Made by a program: the position numbers and the translations under genes. The notes beneath the pieces were generated by a model that was not told where the DNA came from, did not search any database, and saw nothing but the letters and a program-made list of their open reading frames with translations. From Zhengella sp020637775 (GTDB taxonomy: Bacteria; Pseudomonadota; Alphaproteobacteria; Rhizobiales; Rhizobiaceae): a stretch of DNA of 64,000 nt. Below, piece by piece: positions 8,611 to 17,700 of the stretch (the first letter of the stretch is position 1; each line of letters opens with the position of its first letter). The stretch covers positions 1,116,001 to 1,180,000 of the forward strand of contig NZ_JAWKWO010000001.1 of assembly GCF_041397485.1 (NCBI RefSeq). The letters are read 5' to 3'.

Positions 8611-9384
8611 ATGGAAACCACCCCCGCGCTTCGCTTCAAGGCCACCGGCCAGATTTTCGAAACCGCGTCCGGCAGGCTGGAAGCCCTGCGCGGGGTCGAC
8701 ATGACCGTCAGCCGCCACGAATTCGTGGCGGTTCTCGGACCGTCCGGCTGCGGCAAGTCCACCCTGCTGCGCCTCACCGCCGGGCTGCTCGCCCCGACAT
8801 CCGGCTCGGCCGAGGTCTTTGGCCTGCCGGTCAGCGGCCCGCGGGATGATATCGGCATCGTGTTCCAGAAGCCCACGCTTCTGCCCTGGGCCACCATCGA
8901 GGACAATGTCGTCTTCCCGATCCGCCACAAGCAGGGCCGCGTCGGCGTGGAAGACAGGGCGCGCGCGCGTGAACTCATCACCATGGTGGGCCTTGAGGGC
9001 TTCGAGCGCCGCCTGCCCTCCGAACTTTCAGGCGGCATGCAGCAGCGTGTCGGCATCGCCCGCGCCCTTCTGCTCGACCCGGATATCCTGCTGATGGACG
9101 AGCCTTTTTCCGCCCTCGATGCGCTGACACGCGAGGAAATGGGCTTCGAGCTTCTGCGCATCTGGCAGGAGCGGCCCAAGACGGTTCTGTTCATCACCCA
9201 TTCCATCTCGGAGGCCGTGTTGCTGGCCGACCGCGTGCTCGTCATGAGCGAGCGGCCAGGCCGCATCATCGAGGATCTTCCCGTCCCCCTGCCCCGGCCG
9301 CGCACGGTCGAAACCACGTCGTCAAAGGTGATGCATGACTTCTCCGGCCATCTCCGCAGCCTCCTCCTCAAGCGCGCGGCCTGA
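8611..9384 (+). CDS. ABC transporter ATP-binding protein (nitrate/sulfonate/heterocycle class)
   Basis: A 257-residue ABC ATPase. Walker A is GPSGCGKST, the Q-loop is VFQKPTLLPW, the signature is LSGGMQQRVGIARALL, and Walker B plus D-loop read ILLMDEPFSALD. The switch His is in VLFITHSISEA. These fit the SsuB/TauB/ThiZ class that powers NMT1-type uptake systems. It starts 8 bp after the binding-protein gene. Its 3' end overlaps the permease gene by 50 bp, so the three proteins are made together. Confidence 0.9.
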   Translation: METTPALRFKATGQIFETASGRLEALRGVDMTVSRHEFVAVLGPSGCGKSTLLRLTAGLLAPTSGSAEVFGLPVSGPRDDIGIVFQKPTLLPWATIEDNVVFPIRHKQGRVGVEDRARARELITMVGLEGFERRLPSELSGGMQQRVGIARALLLDPDILLMDEPFSALDALTREEMGFELLRIWQERPKTVLFITHSISEAVLLADRVLVMSERPGRIIEDLPVPLPRPRTVETTSSKVMHDFSGHLRSLLLKRAA

Positions 9385-10180
9385 GCGGACCGTGCCCGCG
9401 CCGGCCCTTTGGCAGCGCCTCGCTGCCTCGCCGGTCTTCCGGCCCGTGGCCACCTTCCTTGTCGTTCTGCTGGTCTGGGAGGGCGCGGCACGGCTGTTGG
9501 CAATTCCCTCCTTCGTGCTGCCGGCGCCAAGCCGCATTGCCGAAGGCTTTTCCTCCATTCCGCCCGGCCGCTGGTTCGAGCATGTCTGGGCCACCCTGCG
9601 TGTCGCGCTGATCGGTTATGCGGTCTCCATTCTCGTCGCACTTCCCATCGCCATGGCGCTGACGCGGTCGAAATTCATGTCGGACAGCTTCTATCCGCTG
9701 CTCGTCGTCATCCAGTCAACGCCGGTTGTCGCCGTCGCCCCCATCATCATCGTTGCGCTCGGGTCGGGTGACGCGCCACGCATCGTCATCACCTTCCTTA
9801 TCACCTTCTTCCCGCTGGTCGTCTCCATGACCACGGGCATGCAGGCCACGCCGGGCGAACTCATCGAACTGTCGCGCTCGCTGCGCGCCCCGGCCTGGAG
9901 GGAATTCACCCATATCCGCATTCCCTACGCCATTCCCTACATCTTTTCCGGCCTGAAGATTTCCATCACGCTCGCCGTCATCGGCGCTGTCGTGGCCGAG
10001 TTCGTGGCCGCGGAAAAGGGCATCGGCTTCTTCATCCAGTTCTCCACCTCCATGTTCCAGGTGCCGCAGGCATGGGCAGGGCTTGCCATTCTCGTGGTCA
10101 TGTCGCTTGCCCTGTTCCAGGCGGTGTCGGTCAGCCAGCGCCTGTTCTTCCCCTGGAGCCTGCCGAAGGGGAACAGATGA
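9335..10180 (+). CDS. ABC transporter permease (SsuC/TauC/ThiX class)
   Basis: A 281-residue inner-membrane protein with about six helices. The EAA loop that contacts the ATPase reads ELSRSLRAPAWREFTHIRIP. The ATG at 9335 lies inside the ATPase gene, giving a 50-bp overlap; a GTG at 9392, after the ATPase stop, is a possible alternative start that would remove a low-complexity Ser/Ala N-terminus. The gene ends with an ATGA overlap into the amidohydrolase gene. Together with 7604-8602 and 8611-9384 it makes a complete importer. Confidence 0.88.
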   Translation: MTSPAISAASSSSARPERTVPAPALWQRLAASPVFRPVATFLVVLLVWEGAARLLAIPSFVLPAPSRIAEGFSSIPPGRWFEHVWATLRVALIGYAVSILVALPIAMALTRSKFMSDSFYPLLVVIQSTPVVAVAPIIIVALGSGDAPRIVITFLITFFPLVVSMTTGMQATPGELIELSRSLRAPAWREFTHIRIPYAIPYIFSGLKISITLAVIGAVVAEFVAAEKGIGFFIQFSTSMFQVPQAWAGLAILVVMSLALFQAVSVSQRLFFPWSLPKGNR

Positions 10181-11544
10181 CGGATTTCCTCATTGCCGAT
10201 GCCGACGCCATCCTGACCGGCAGGACCGGCGATACAGCAAGGGCGCAGGGCGCAATCCGGGTGCGCGGCGGCCGCATCGCAGCGATTGGCGACCTCGCGC
10301 CGGAACCCGGCGAGCGCATTGTCGATGCGTCCGGCTGCGTCGTCGCGCCGGGCCTCGTCAACACCCATCACCACCTGTTCCAGTCGATCCTCAAGGCCGT
10401 GCCCGCCGGCATGAACGAGGCGCTGGCCGCCTGGCTGCGCCTCGTGCCCTATACCTATTGGGACCGGCTGACCGGCCCCCTGATGCAGACGGCGGCGAAG
10501 GTCGGCATGGCGGAACTCGTCCTGTCGGGCTGCACCACCATCGCCGACCACCACTACTTCTATTCCGACCGCTACGACTTCGATCCCGGCGAAATCCTGT
10601 TCGACATGGCGGATCGCTTCGGCATACGCTTCGTGCTCTGCCGCGGCGGCGCCACCAAGGCCCGCGCCTTCGACAGCGCCGACATCACGCCCCTGCCCAC
10701 CGAACCGCTGGCCGCGATGATCGCGGCGGTGGAGCGCGATGCGAAACGCTGGCACGATGCCGCCCCCGATGCCATGCGCCGCGTCGTCATGGCGCCGACA
10801 ACGCCGACCTTTTCCCTGCACGAGCATGAACTGAGGCAGATCGCCGCCGCCGCGCGAGGCCTTGGGCTTAGGCTGCACAGCCACCTGTCGGAAAACATGG
10901 ACTACGTGAACCACACGATGGGACACTACGGCAAACGGCCCGTGGACTGGCTGGCGGGCCATGACTGGCTTGGCCCGGATGTCTGGTTCGCGCACCTGGT
11001 CGAATGCACCCCCGGCGAGGTGAAGCTGCTGGCGGAAACGGGCACCGGCATGGCCCATTGCCCGCAGGCCAATGCGCGGCTGGGCTCCGGCATCGCTCCG
11101 GCAGACCTGCTGCACAGCCTGGGCGGTGCGGTTTCGCTCGCCGTGGACGGCGCCGCTGCCAACGAGGCCGCCGACATGGCCTCCGCGCTTTATGCCGCCT
11201 TCTCGGTCCACCGCGCTGCGAAAGGCGTGACGGCGACAACGGCGCAAACCGTTCTGCACTGGGCCACCGCCGGAGGCGCGAAGGTGCTGGGCCTGGAGGC
11301 CATTGGCACGCTGGAACCGGGCAAGGCCGCCGACATCGTGCTCTTCGACCTGAACGCACCGCGCTATTTCGGCCAGCATGACCGCGCCATCGCACCCGTC
11401 ATCTCGGGCGGCGACATGCGCGTGCGCGCCAGCTTCGTCGCCGGCCGGCCGCTGGTCGAGAACGGCCGCATCCCCTGGCTCGACCTGGACGCGCTCGGCG
11501 CCGAGGCGCTGGCCGCCGTTCAGACCATCGCCCGCAAGGCATAG
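10177..11544 (+). CDS. Amidohydrolase of the TRZ/ATZ/8-oxoguanine deaminase group (second copy)
   Basis: A 455-residue metal-dependent deaminase-type hydrolase. Metal and catalytic motifs visible are NTHHHLFQSI, LHSHLSEN, WFAHLVECT and SLAVDGAAANE. It is related to the enzyme at 4638-5972 but clearly diverged in the middle (for example YTYWDRLTGPLMQTAAKVG), which suggests a different substrate or step. Its ATG overlaps the permease stop (ATGA), so hydrolysis is translationally tied to uptake. Likely reactions are loss of an amino or alkylamino group from a purine- or triazine-like ring. The exact substrate cannot be deduced. Confidence 0.75.
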   Translation: MTDFLIADADAILTGRTGDTARAQGAIRVRGGRIAAIGDLAPEPGERIVDASGCVVAPGLVNTHHHLFQSILKAVPAGMNEALAAWLRLVPYTYWDRLTGPLMQTAAKVGMAELVLSGCTTIADHHYFYSDRYDFDPGEILFDMADRFGIRFVLCRGGATKARAFDSADITPLPTEPLAAMIAAVERDAKRWHDAAPDAMRRVVMAPTTPTFSLHEHELRQIAAAARGLGLRLHSHLSENMDYVNHTMGHYGKRPVDWLAGHDWLGPDVWFAHLVECTPGEVKLLAETGTGMAHCPQANARLGSGIAPADLLHSLGGAVSLAVDGAAANEAADMASALYAAFSVHRAAKGVTATTAQTVLHWATAGGAKVLGLEAIGTLEPGKAADIVLFDLNAPRYFGQHDRAIAPVISGGDMRVRASFVAGRPLVENGRIPWLDLDALGAEALAAVQTIARKA

Positions 11545-11703
11545 GAGGCACCGGACACCGGCACGAGGGCCCGTCCCGCCCGCACCACGCCAAGGGAGTA
11601 GAAGCAGTCAACGCCCCCGGTCGACAGCCGCCGGGACGCCGGTCATTGCTCCTTTTTCTTCACGCGGCAGCGCTGCGGCGCGCCGCAACGGACATCTGGA
11701 GAC

Positions 11704-12702
11704 ATGAACATGCAGACCGCACCCAAACAGGATTACAGCCTTGCCGAACTGAACCGCGAAGCCACCATCGGCGGCATGGGAACGACCGTGGCGCGCGACG
11801 TACCGAGGATCGACCTGTCCGACTTTGCCCGCCGCAAGCACGAGATCGCCGACCAGCTCTGGGCCGCTTCGGTGGAGATCGGCTTCTTCCAGCTCGTCAA
11901 CCATGGCATTCCGCAGGCCTGGATCAACGAGGCCTTCGACATGACGGCGAAGTTCTTCGACCTGCCCATGGAGGCAAAGGCGAGGATGCCGCTTCTCAAG
12001 GGCACCAATGCCGGCTGGGAATACAAGGCGCAGGTGCGCCCCTCCACCGGCACAGCCGACAACAAGGAAAGCTACCAGATCACCCTGCCGCGCATGGAAA
12101 CCCTGTGGCCGGACGCCCATGACCTGCCCGGCTTCAAGGCTCTCATGCTTGCCTTCGAGCGTGCCAACTGGGCGCTGGGCATGAAGGTCCTGTCCTGCTT
12201 CGCCCTGAAACTGGGCTTCCACGAGGACTTCTTCACAGAGGCCCACGATCCGATGAGTCCGCAATACCAGTCAACGCTGCGCCTCTTGCATTACCTGCCC
12301 ATGGAGAATGCCAAGCCGGAGGATTTCACCGGCTGGCGCGCCGGCGCCCATTCCGATTTCGACTGCCTGACCATCCTGCACCAGAAGGTTGGCCAGGGCG
12401 GATTGCAGGTCTGCCCCGGCAAGGATCACGAGACCCATGCCTGGACGGATGTGGAGCCGGCAGAAGGCGTCATCACCTGCAATATCGGCGACATGCTGAT
12501 GCGCTGGAGCGACGACCAGCTTCAGTCGACGCTGCACCGGGTGCGCATGCCGCGCGCAGACGAATATCTCGGCCCACGCTACTCGCTGCCCTTCTTCTGC
12601 CAGGCCAACAAGGATGCCGTGATCCAGGGGCCACAGAAGCGGTATCCGCCGATCACGGCGCATGACTATCTGCAGGAGCGCATCCGCGCCAACGCGCTTT
12701 AG
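11704..12702 (+). CDS. 2-oxoglutarate/Fe(II) oxygenase, isopenicillin-N-synthase-like (copy 2)
   Basis: A 332-residue IPNS-family oxygenase. The N-terminal module has VPRIDLSDFARR and EIGFFQLVNHGIP. Iron ligands are His and Asp in GAHSDFDCLTIL and His in LHRVRMP, with RYS as the 2-oxoglutarate contact. It is more distant from copies 1 and 3 than they are from each other: it has an extra N-terminal tail and a different spacing after the HRV motif. It follows the amidohydrolase by 158 bp on the same strand and may belong to the same transcript or have its own promoter. The start ATG at 11704 follows GGAGAC. Confidence 0.85.
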   Translation: MNMQTAPKQDYSLAELNREATIGGMGTTVARDVPRIDLSDFARRKHEIADQLWAASVEIGFFQLVNHGIPQAWINEAFDMTAKFFDLPMEAKARMPLLKGTNAGWEYKAQVRPSTGTADNKESYQITLPRMETLWPDAHDLPGFKALMLAFERANWALGMKVLSCFALKLGFHEDFFTEAHDPMSPQYQSTLRLLHYLPMENAKPEDFTGWRAGAHSDFDCLTILHQKVGQGGLQVCPGKDHETHAWTDVEPAEGVITCNIGDMLMRWSDDQLQSTLHRVRMPRADEYLGPRYSLPFFCQANKDAVIQGPQKRYPPITAHDYLQERIRANAL

Positions 12703-12789
12703 CATTTTGCAGTCAGGCGAAGTCGCCTGGCGTCGCACAAATGCGAAAAAGAAAAAGCATTTTGCAGGCAGGCGAAATTGCCTGGCGTC
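12701..12789. repeat. Two tandem 34-bp hairpin repeats (period 55 bp)
   Basis: Copy 1 (12701-12734) and copy 2 (12756-12789) both begin AGCATTTTGCAG and end GCCTGGCGTC. Each contains a palindrome: CAGGCGAAGTCGCCTG at 12714-12729, and CAGGCGAAATTGCCTG at 12769-12784, where a G-T pair replaces one G-C pair and the stem is kept. The linker ends in an A-rich tract. The repeats sit between two convergent genes, overlap the oxygenase stop codon, and may act as a two-way transcription end. They look like a dispersed intergenic palindromic repeat. Confidence 0.7.
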
Positions 12790-12799
12790 TCCGCCGCGC

Positions 12800-13543
12800 T
12801 CAGCCCCCCTTGAGCCAGGGAATGAGTGCGGCGGCCAGTTTCGCCGGCATGCTCGCCTGCGGCACATGCCCGGCATTGAGCGACACCCGCCAGGCGCCGG
12901 GCACCATGTCCTGCATGCGCCGCTGCAATTCATGGGCAACGGAGAGATCGCGCAGGCATTCCACATAGAGGCGCGGGATCCGCCCGAACCGCCCTGCCGT
13001 CCAGTTGGCGGCAATCGTCCGTCCGTTCTCGCCCTGCGGCGTCAGCCTTTGCGCCAGCCGGAGCCCGGACGGATAGGCAAGATCGTTGAGAAAGATTCGT
13101 GCCCCGGCCTCCGGCGGCACCGCACTGACAAGCCCCGGCTTCGGCCAGGTCAGATGCGCCCCGATGCCGACAAGGCCCCGGTCGCGGGCGCGTTCACGGC
13201 GCAACAGGTCGCCGAAGGTCATGGCCGGCGGCAGCATCATGCCAGCGAGGTAGGTGAGCCGCGACACCCGGTCCGGGTGCCGTTCCGCCAATGCGGACGC
13301 CACGATACCGCCACCCGAATGGCCGATCACCGACACCGGCCCCGGCATGGTCTCCAGCACGGATTCCAGATGATCGAGATAGGCCGGCAGGCTGGCCGAT
13401 TCCGGCGCATTGCCATCCGCGCCATTGCCGGGCAGGTCGACCGCATGCGCTTTCAGGCCGGCGGCCTGAAGCAGCGGCAGCAGCTTGTCCCACACCCAAC
13501 TGCCCTGCCATGCCCCGTGAATGAGAAGAACCGGATCCGCCAT
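12800..13543 (-). CDS. Alpha/beta hydrolase, methylesterase/salicylate-esterase-like
   Basis: A 247-residue alpha/beta-hydrolase. It opens ADPVLLIHGAWQGSWVWDKL, the HGAW/oxyanion loop typical of the plant-MES-like bacterial esterase group (EstC-like). The nucleophile elbow is VIGHSGGG, and a late His in LNAGHVPQ fits the third member of the triad. It probably hydrolyses an ester or amide of a small molecule. A GTG at 13546 is directly upstream of the chosen ATG at 13543. The gene begins just 3 bp after the stop of the oxygenase gene and so is in an operon with it. Confidence 0.75.
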   Translation of the reverse strand: MADPVLLIHGAWQGSWVWDKLLPLLQAAGLKAHAVDLPGNGADGNAPESASLPAYLDHLESVLETMPGPVSVIGHSGGGIVASALAERHPDRVSRLTYLAGMMLPPAMTFGDLLRRERARDRGLVGIGAHLTWPKPGLVSAVPPEAGARIFLNDLAYPSGLRLAQRLTPQGENGRTIAANWTAGRFGRIPRLYVECLRDLSVAHELQRRMQDMVPGAWRVSLNAGHVPQASMPAKLAAALIPWLKGG

Positions 13544-13546
13544 CAC

Positions 13547-14533
13547 TCAACCCACATAGGTCTTGCGATACATGGCCATGAGATGGTCCTCGACCCGGAT
13601 CGGCGGGTATTTTGCCGTTTCGCCCGGCTCCAGGCATGTGGGGATGCAGGCGACTTCGAAATCCGGATTGCCGGAAAAGAAGAAGGGCACGGAATAGCGT
13701 TCGCGCCCGGAGGTGTTGATGACACGATGCAGGGTCGAGCGGTATCGGTCATTGGTCCATCGCGCGATCATGTCGCCAAGATTGATGACGAAGGTTCCGC
13801 CAAGCGGCGGCGCGTCGATCCAGCGCCCGGTTTCATTGTCCATGACCTGCAAACCGCCATTGTCGTCCTGCGCCAGCAGGGTCAGGCCGCCGAAATCGGT
13901 ATGGGCGCCCGCACCCAGCAGATCGTCGCCCGCCTGCGGCGGATGCGGCGGGTAATGCAGGAGCCTCAGGATGGCCAGCGGTTCGCGGCAGAAACCGTCG
14001 AAATGGCTTTCCGGCAGGTCGAGCGACAGCGCGATTCCGCGCATCAGCCGTTCCGAAAGGTCGAGAAGCGCGGCGAACCAGGCATTCATCACCGGCTTGA
14101 AGGCCGGCAGGTCGGCAGGCCACTGGTTCGGCCCGCGATTGAAGCGCCGCGCCACGGTGCGCGGATCGTCCTCTGCCAGTTCCAGGCCGATATAATAGCC
14201 TTCCTTGAGGTCTGCTTGCGCGCCGGGCTGCAACGTCTGCCCGCCGAGAACCTCGTAGCCGCGGTTGCAGAACGAGTGCGCCTTGTCCACCGCCAGCTTT
14301 CTGTCCAGCGGCTGCTCGAAAAAGCGCCTGCTCTCGGCAAACACCGCTTCCCGCAGGCCATCGGGAATGCCATGGCCGGTGCAGTAGAGAAATCCGGACG
14401 TCAGGCACGCATCGCGAATTTGCAAACCGACCGCCCTGCGTTTTGCCGGGTCTGAAGAAGAGAGAGCCGACACGTCGATGATGGGCAAGCTGGCACCCTG
14501 ACGGCCTGACGCTGCCCTTTTTGCCTGTTCCAT
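13547..14533 (-). CDS. 2-oxoglutarate/Fe(II) oxygenase, isopenicillin-N-synthase-like (copy 3)
   Basis: A 328-residue IPNS-family oxygenase. It has LPIIDVSAL and SGFLYCTGHGIP at the N-terminal side, iron ligands His and Asp in GAHTDFGGLTLL and His in LHRVINTSGRERYS, with RxS for 2-oxoglutarate. It resembles copy 1 (3663-4625) through most of its length, including GESL/GGQTLQPG and PADLKEG-type segments, so the two are probably duplicates. The start at 14533 follows GGAG at 9 bp; the longer reading upstream (to 14830) has no family similarity. It is the first gene of a two-gene operon with the alpha/beta hydrolase. Confidence 0.85.
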   Translation of the reverse strand: MEQAKRAASGRQGASLPIIDVSALSSSDPAKRRAVGLQIRDACLTSGFLYCTGHGIPDGLREAVFAESRRFFEQPLDRKLAVDKAHSFCNRGYEVLGGQTLQPGAQADLKEGYYIGLELAEDDPRTVARRFNRGPNQWPADLPAFKPVMNAWFAALLDLSERLMRGIALSLDLPESHFDGFCREPLAILRLLHYPPHPPQAGDDLLGAGAHTDFGGLTLLAQDDNGGLQVMDNETGRWIDAPPLGGTFVINLGDMIARWTNDRYRSTLHRVINTSGRERYSVPFFFSGNPDFEVACIPTCLEPGETAKYPPIRVEDHLMAMYRKTYVG

Positions 14534-14734
14534 AAGCACATGCTCCGGTTCTGGTGGCATCACGGCCATCGGAGCAAGCTTCAGGCCAGTTGCACGGCCA
14601 GAGACCGGCATCCGGACCTTATTTGCGCATAAACACTGGCAACATAGATTGCCGTTGATGTTCATTATCAGACTGGCCCGGGCCATGCGCTCCGCTGGCC
14701 GGTCTCCGTGGCGTTGGCAAGGGGGCGCATCGCA

Positions 14735-17700
14735 ATGGCAGTTTACGACCGGCAACGGCGCGCCAGGCGCGCGCTCCTGTCTTCCGTGGCATTTGCCGCA
14801 GGCCTCGCATCCACCGCCAGTCCGGTTCATGCCAACGAGGTCTATATCGGCGGAGTGCTGTGTACGGACTGCGTGGATGACACTACCGGGAAAATCTTCG
14901 AATATTCAATGGACAAGAACAAATCCGTCATCGTCAATATCGATACGGCTCCCATCGGCTCCGCATTGGCTCCGGTCAGCGCATTCGCGGTCGCCGTATA
15001 CGCGGGCGGCTACCAGGAAGTGAACGCGACGCAGGATATCGCTGCAAGTCTGAACGCGATTTGGCTCGATTCCTTTGACCTGGCGTCCAGCGGAATGGGC
15101 GCGACGGTGAACACCTCCGGCACTTTGACATCCTCCAGCGGAACCGCGCTGGAAGTGTCCGAGATTACCGGCCCCGTCACCATCGATGGCGGCGATACGG
15201 GTACGGTTGTCGCTGACAATTACGGCATTGATGCCGACATGATCTATGGTCCGGTCACGATCAGCGACTTCGCCTCGGTTGCCGGCAGGGAACTGTCCGT
15301 TTTCGCCTATGCCACCGGCGATATCAGCATCCAGGGTATCGCTCAGGTCGGCAATGCAGACAGTTCCGGGCTCGGGGTCGAGGCAATCTCGATCTATGGC
15401 GGCAATATCGACATCGGCGGCGTCAAGGCCATCGGTTCTGTCACAGCCTATTCGCGCGGCATCAGCACATCCACATACGGCTCTGGCACGACCACCATTC
15501 GCGTCAATGGCGACGTTGATAGCGGTTTGGACGGAATCAACGCATCGGGCCAGGAAGGCAAGATCGCCATCACGGTCGATGGCAGCGCGGTCGAAACCAG
15601 CCACGGGACCGCCATCGGCGCCACATCCACCACGGGCGACATCAGCATAGCCGGGACGGAAGGCGCGACGCTGGCAGGCAAATTGCTCGGTCTCGATGCG
15701 AAGACGGGCGGCGGAGATATCACCATTTCCGGCTTCGGTTCGATTACCGGTTCCGAGCGCGCGCTGGAGGCCACGAGTGGCGGCGGCGACATCGCCATCA
15801 CCGGTAACGGCCTCGCTGGCGGCATCATCTCGACCGGCGGAGACGGCATCCACGCCAATGGCGAGAAAGGAAATTCAAGTGTCCTCATTTCGGGCAATGG
15901 CGTGATTTCTGCCGGCAAGAACGGCATCGATGCACGGGCCTTCGGCACCGGAACGAACACCATCTCTCTCGTTGACGATGTGACCGGCGGCACCAACGGC
16001 ATTCTCGCCAGAAGCCAGCAGGGCGAAAACACGGTGACGGTCGATGGCGCCACGGTCACAGGCTTCAGCGGCGCCGCGATCAGCACCTATTCATCGACCG
16101 GAAAGACGACGGTGACCGGCAGCAATGGCGCAACGCTTTCCGGCAGGGCACTTGGTCTTTATACGTGGACCGAAGGCGGCGATATCGTCATTTCCGGCTT
16201 CGACTCCGTGACCGCCTATGGCAATGGCATTGTTGCCGATAGCGGCGGCAGCGACATCACCATCACCGGCAACGGCCTTGCAGGCGGCATCACCTCAACC
16301 AGCAACAATGCCATCATTGCCGATACAGGTGAATCCGACGGCAATATCCTGATTTCAGGCAACGGCGCGATCACAGCCGATGAATATGCGATCATGTCCT
16401 CAAGCTGGAACCTGGGATGGACCAGGATCGAAACGGCCGACAATGTCACCGGCGGCACCTACGGCATCAATGCCTCATCCCAACAGGGCGATATCGAAAT
16501 TACCGTCGATGGCGCAGAGGTGAGGGCGACCCAAGGTACGGCCATCGAGACCGATACCATTGCGGGCAAGACCACGATCACCGGCCGCAACGGCGCCACG
16601 CTGCACGCGACCGAACGCGGCATCCGGGTCGATTCCGCCGGCGGCGACATCGCCATTTCCGGCTTCGGCGCGATCTCGTCGAACGACACGGCCGTCGACA
16701 TCTACAATGGCGGCGGTGATGTTTCCGTCACCGGTGTGGGTCTGAACGGCGGCATCACATCTGAGACCGGCAGCGGCATCCGCGTCTATCCGACCGAACC
16801 CGGTGGAGACATCCTGATATCCGGCAATGGCCCCATAACGGCACATCAAGGAGGCATTGAAGCCGCCGCAACGGGCAAGGGAACATTGACCATTGCGGCC
16901 AGCCGCAACGTCTCGGGTCGCGGTGCGGGCATCTTTGCCGCAACCAGCCAGGGCAGCCTCGATATCGATATCGCTCCCGACGTGACAGTCACCAGCGATA
17001 GCGATGGCGGGATCGGCATCACAACCCAGGCTGTGAATGGTGGCTCCGCGACTGTGGATATCGCGCCTCATGCAATGGTTCAGGGGAAAATAGCCGGGTT
17101 GTTCCTGTACGCCGACTCCGGCTCAACCGAAACCCGGATCACCAATGCCGGCATCATACGCAATGTCGACGACACGGGCGCCAGCGATGACGCCCCTGCG
17201 GCTGCCCTTCTCAGCGCGGGAACCAGCGTCCTGGACAATTCCGGCTTCGTTGTCGGCGCGCTCGTGTCGAGCGGCAAAGCCTTCACCGTCAACAACCTCG
17301 ACGGCGGGGCATGGTATGCGTCAACGGTAAACGGGTTTGGCGCAAGCTCCGATATACTGAACAATGCCGGCACGGTCTTCCTTCGCGACGGCGCGACCTC
17401 CTTCGACGGTCTGGAAACCTTCCTGAACAAGGCGGGCGGCCATGTCGACATGAGCTACGGCGCACAGGCCACCGACAGCCTTGCCGTGGTCAACCTGGCA
17501 TCCGAATCCGGCGCCCGCTACACGTTCGACTTCGACGCCAGGGCCGCCAACAACAGCGGAACCGGCTTCGACCAGACGTCCAGCGGCCTTGGCACGGCCG
17601 ATACCATCACCGTCAGTGGTACGGTGGCACCGGCTGCGGGAACGCTGGTTGACATCAATCTCGTCAATGGCATTCCGACCAGCCTGACCGGCTCCGTTTC

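Noticed and set aside
11004..14455. Long plus-strand frames over the oxygenase and alpha/beta hydrolase region
   Set aside because: They are mirror frames of the minus-strand genes. Catalytic motifs and ribosome-binding sites occur only in the chosen frames.
15248..17107. Regular repeats as a CRISPR array
   Set aside because: The 465-bp units are in-frame protein repeats, diverged and far too long for CRISPR repeats. No cas genes are present.
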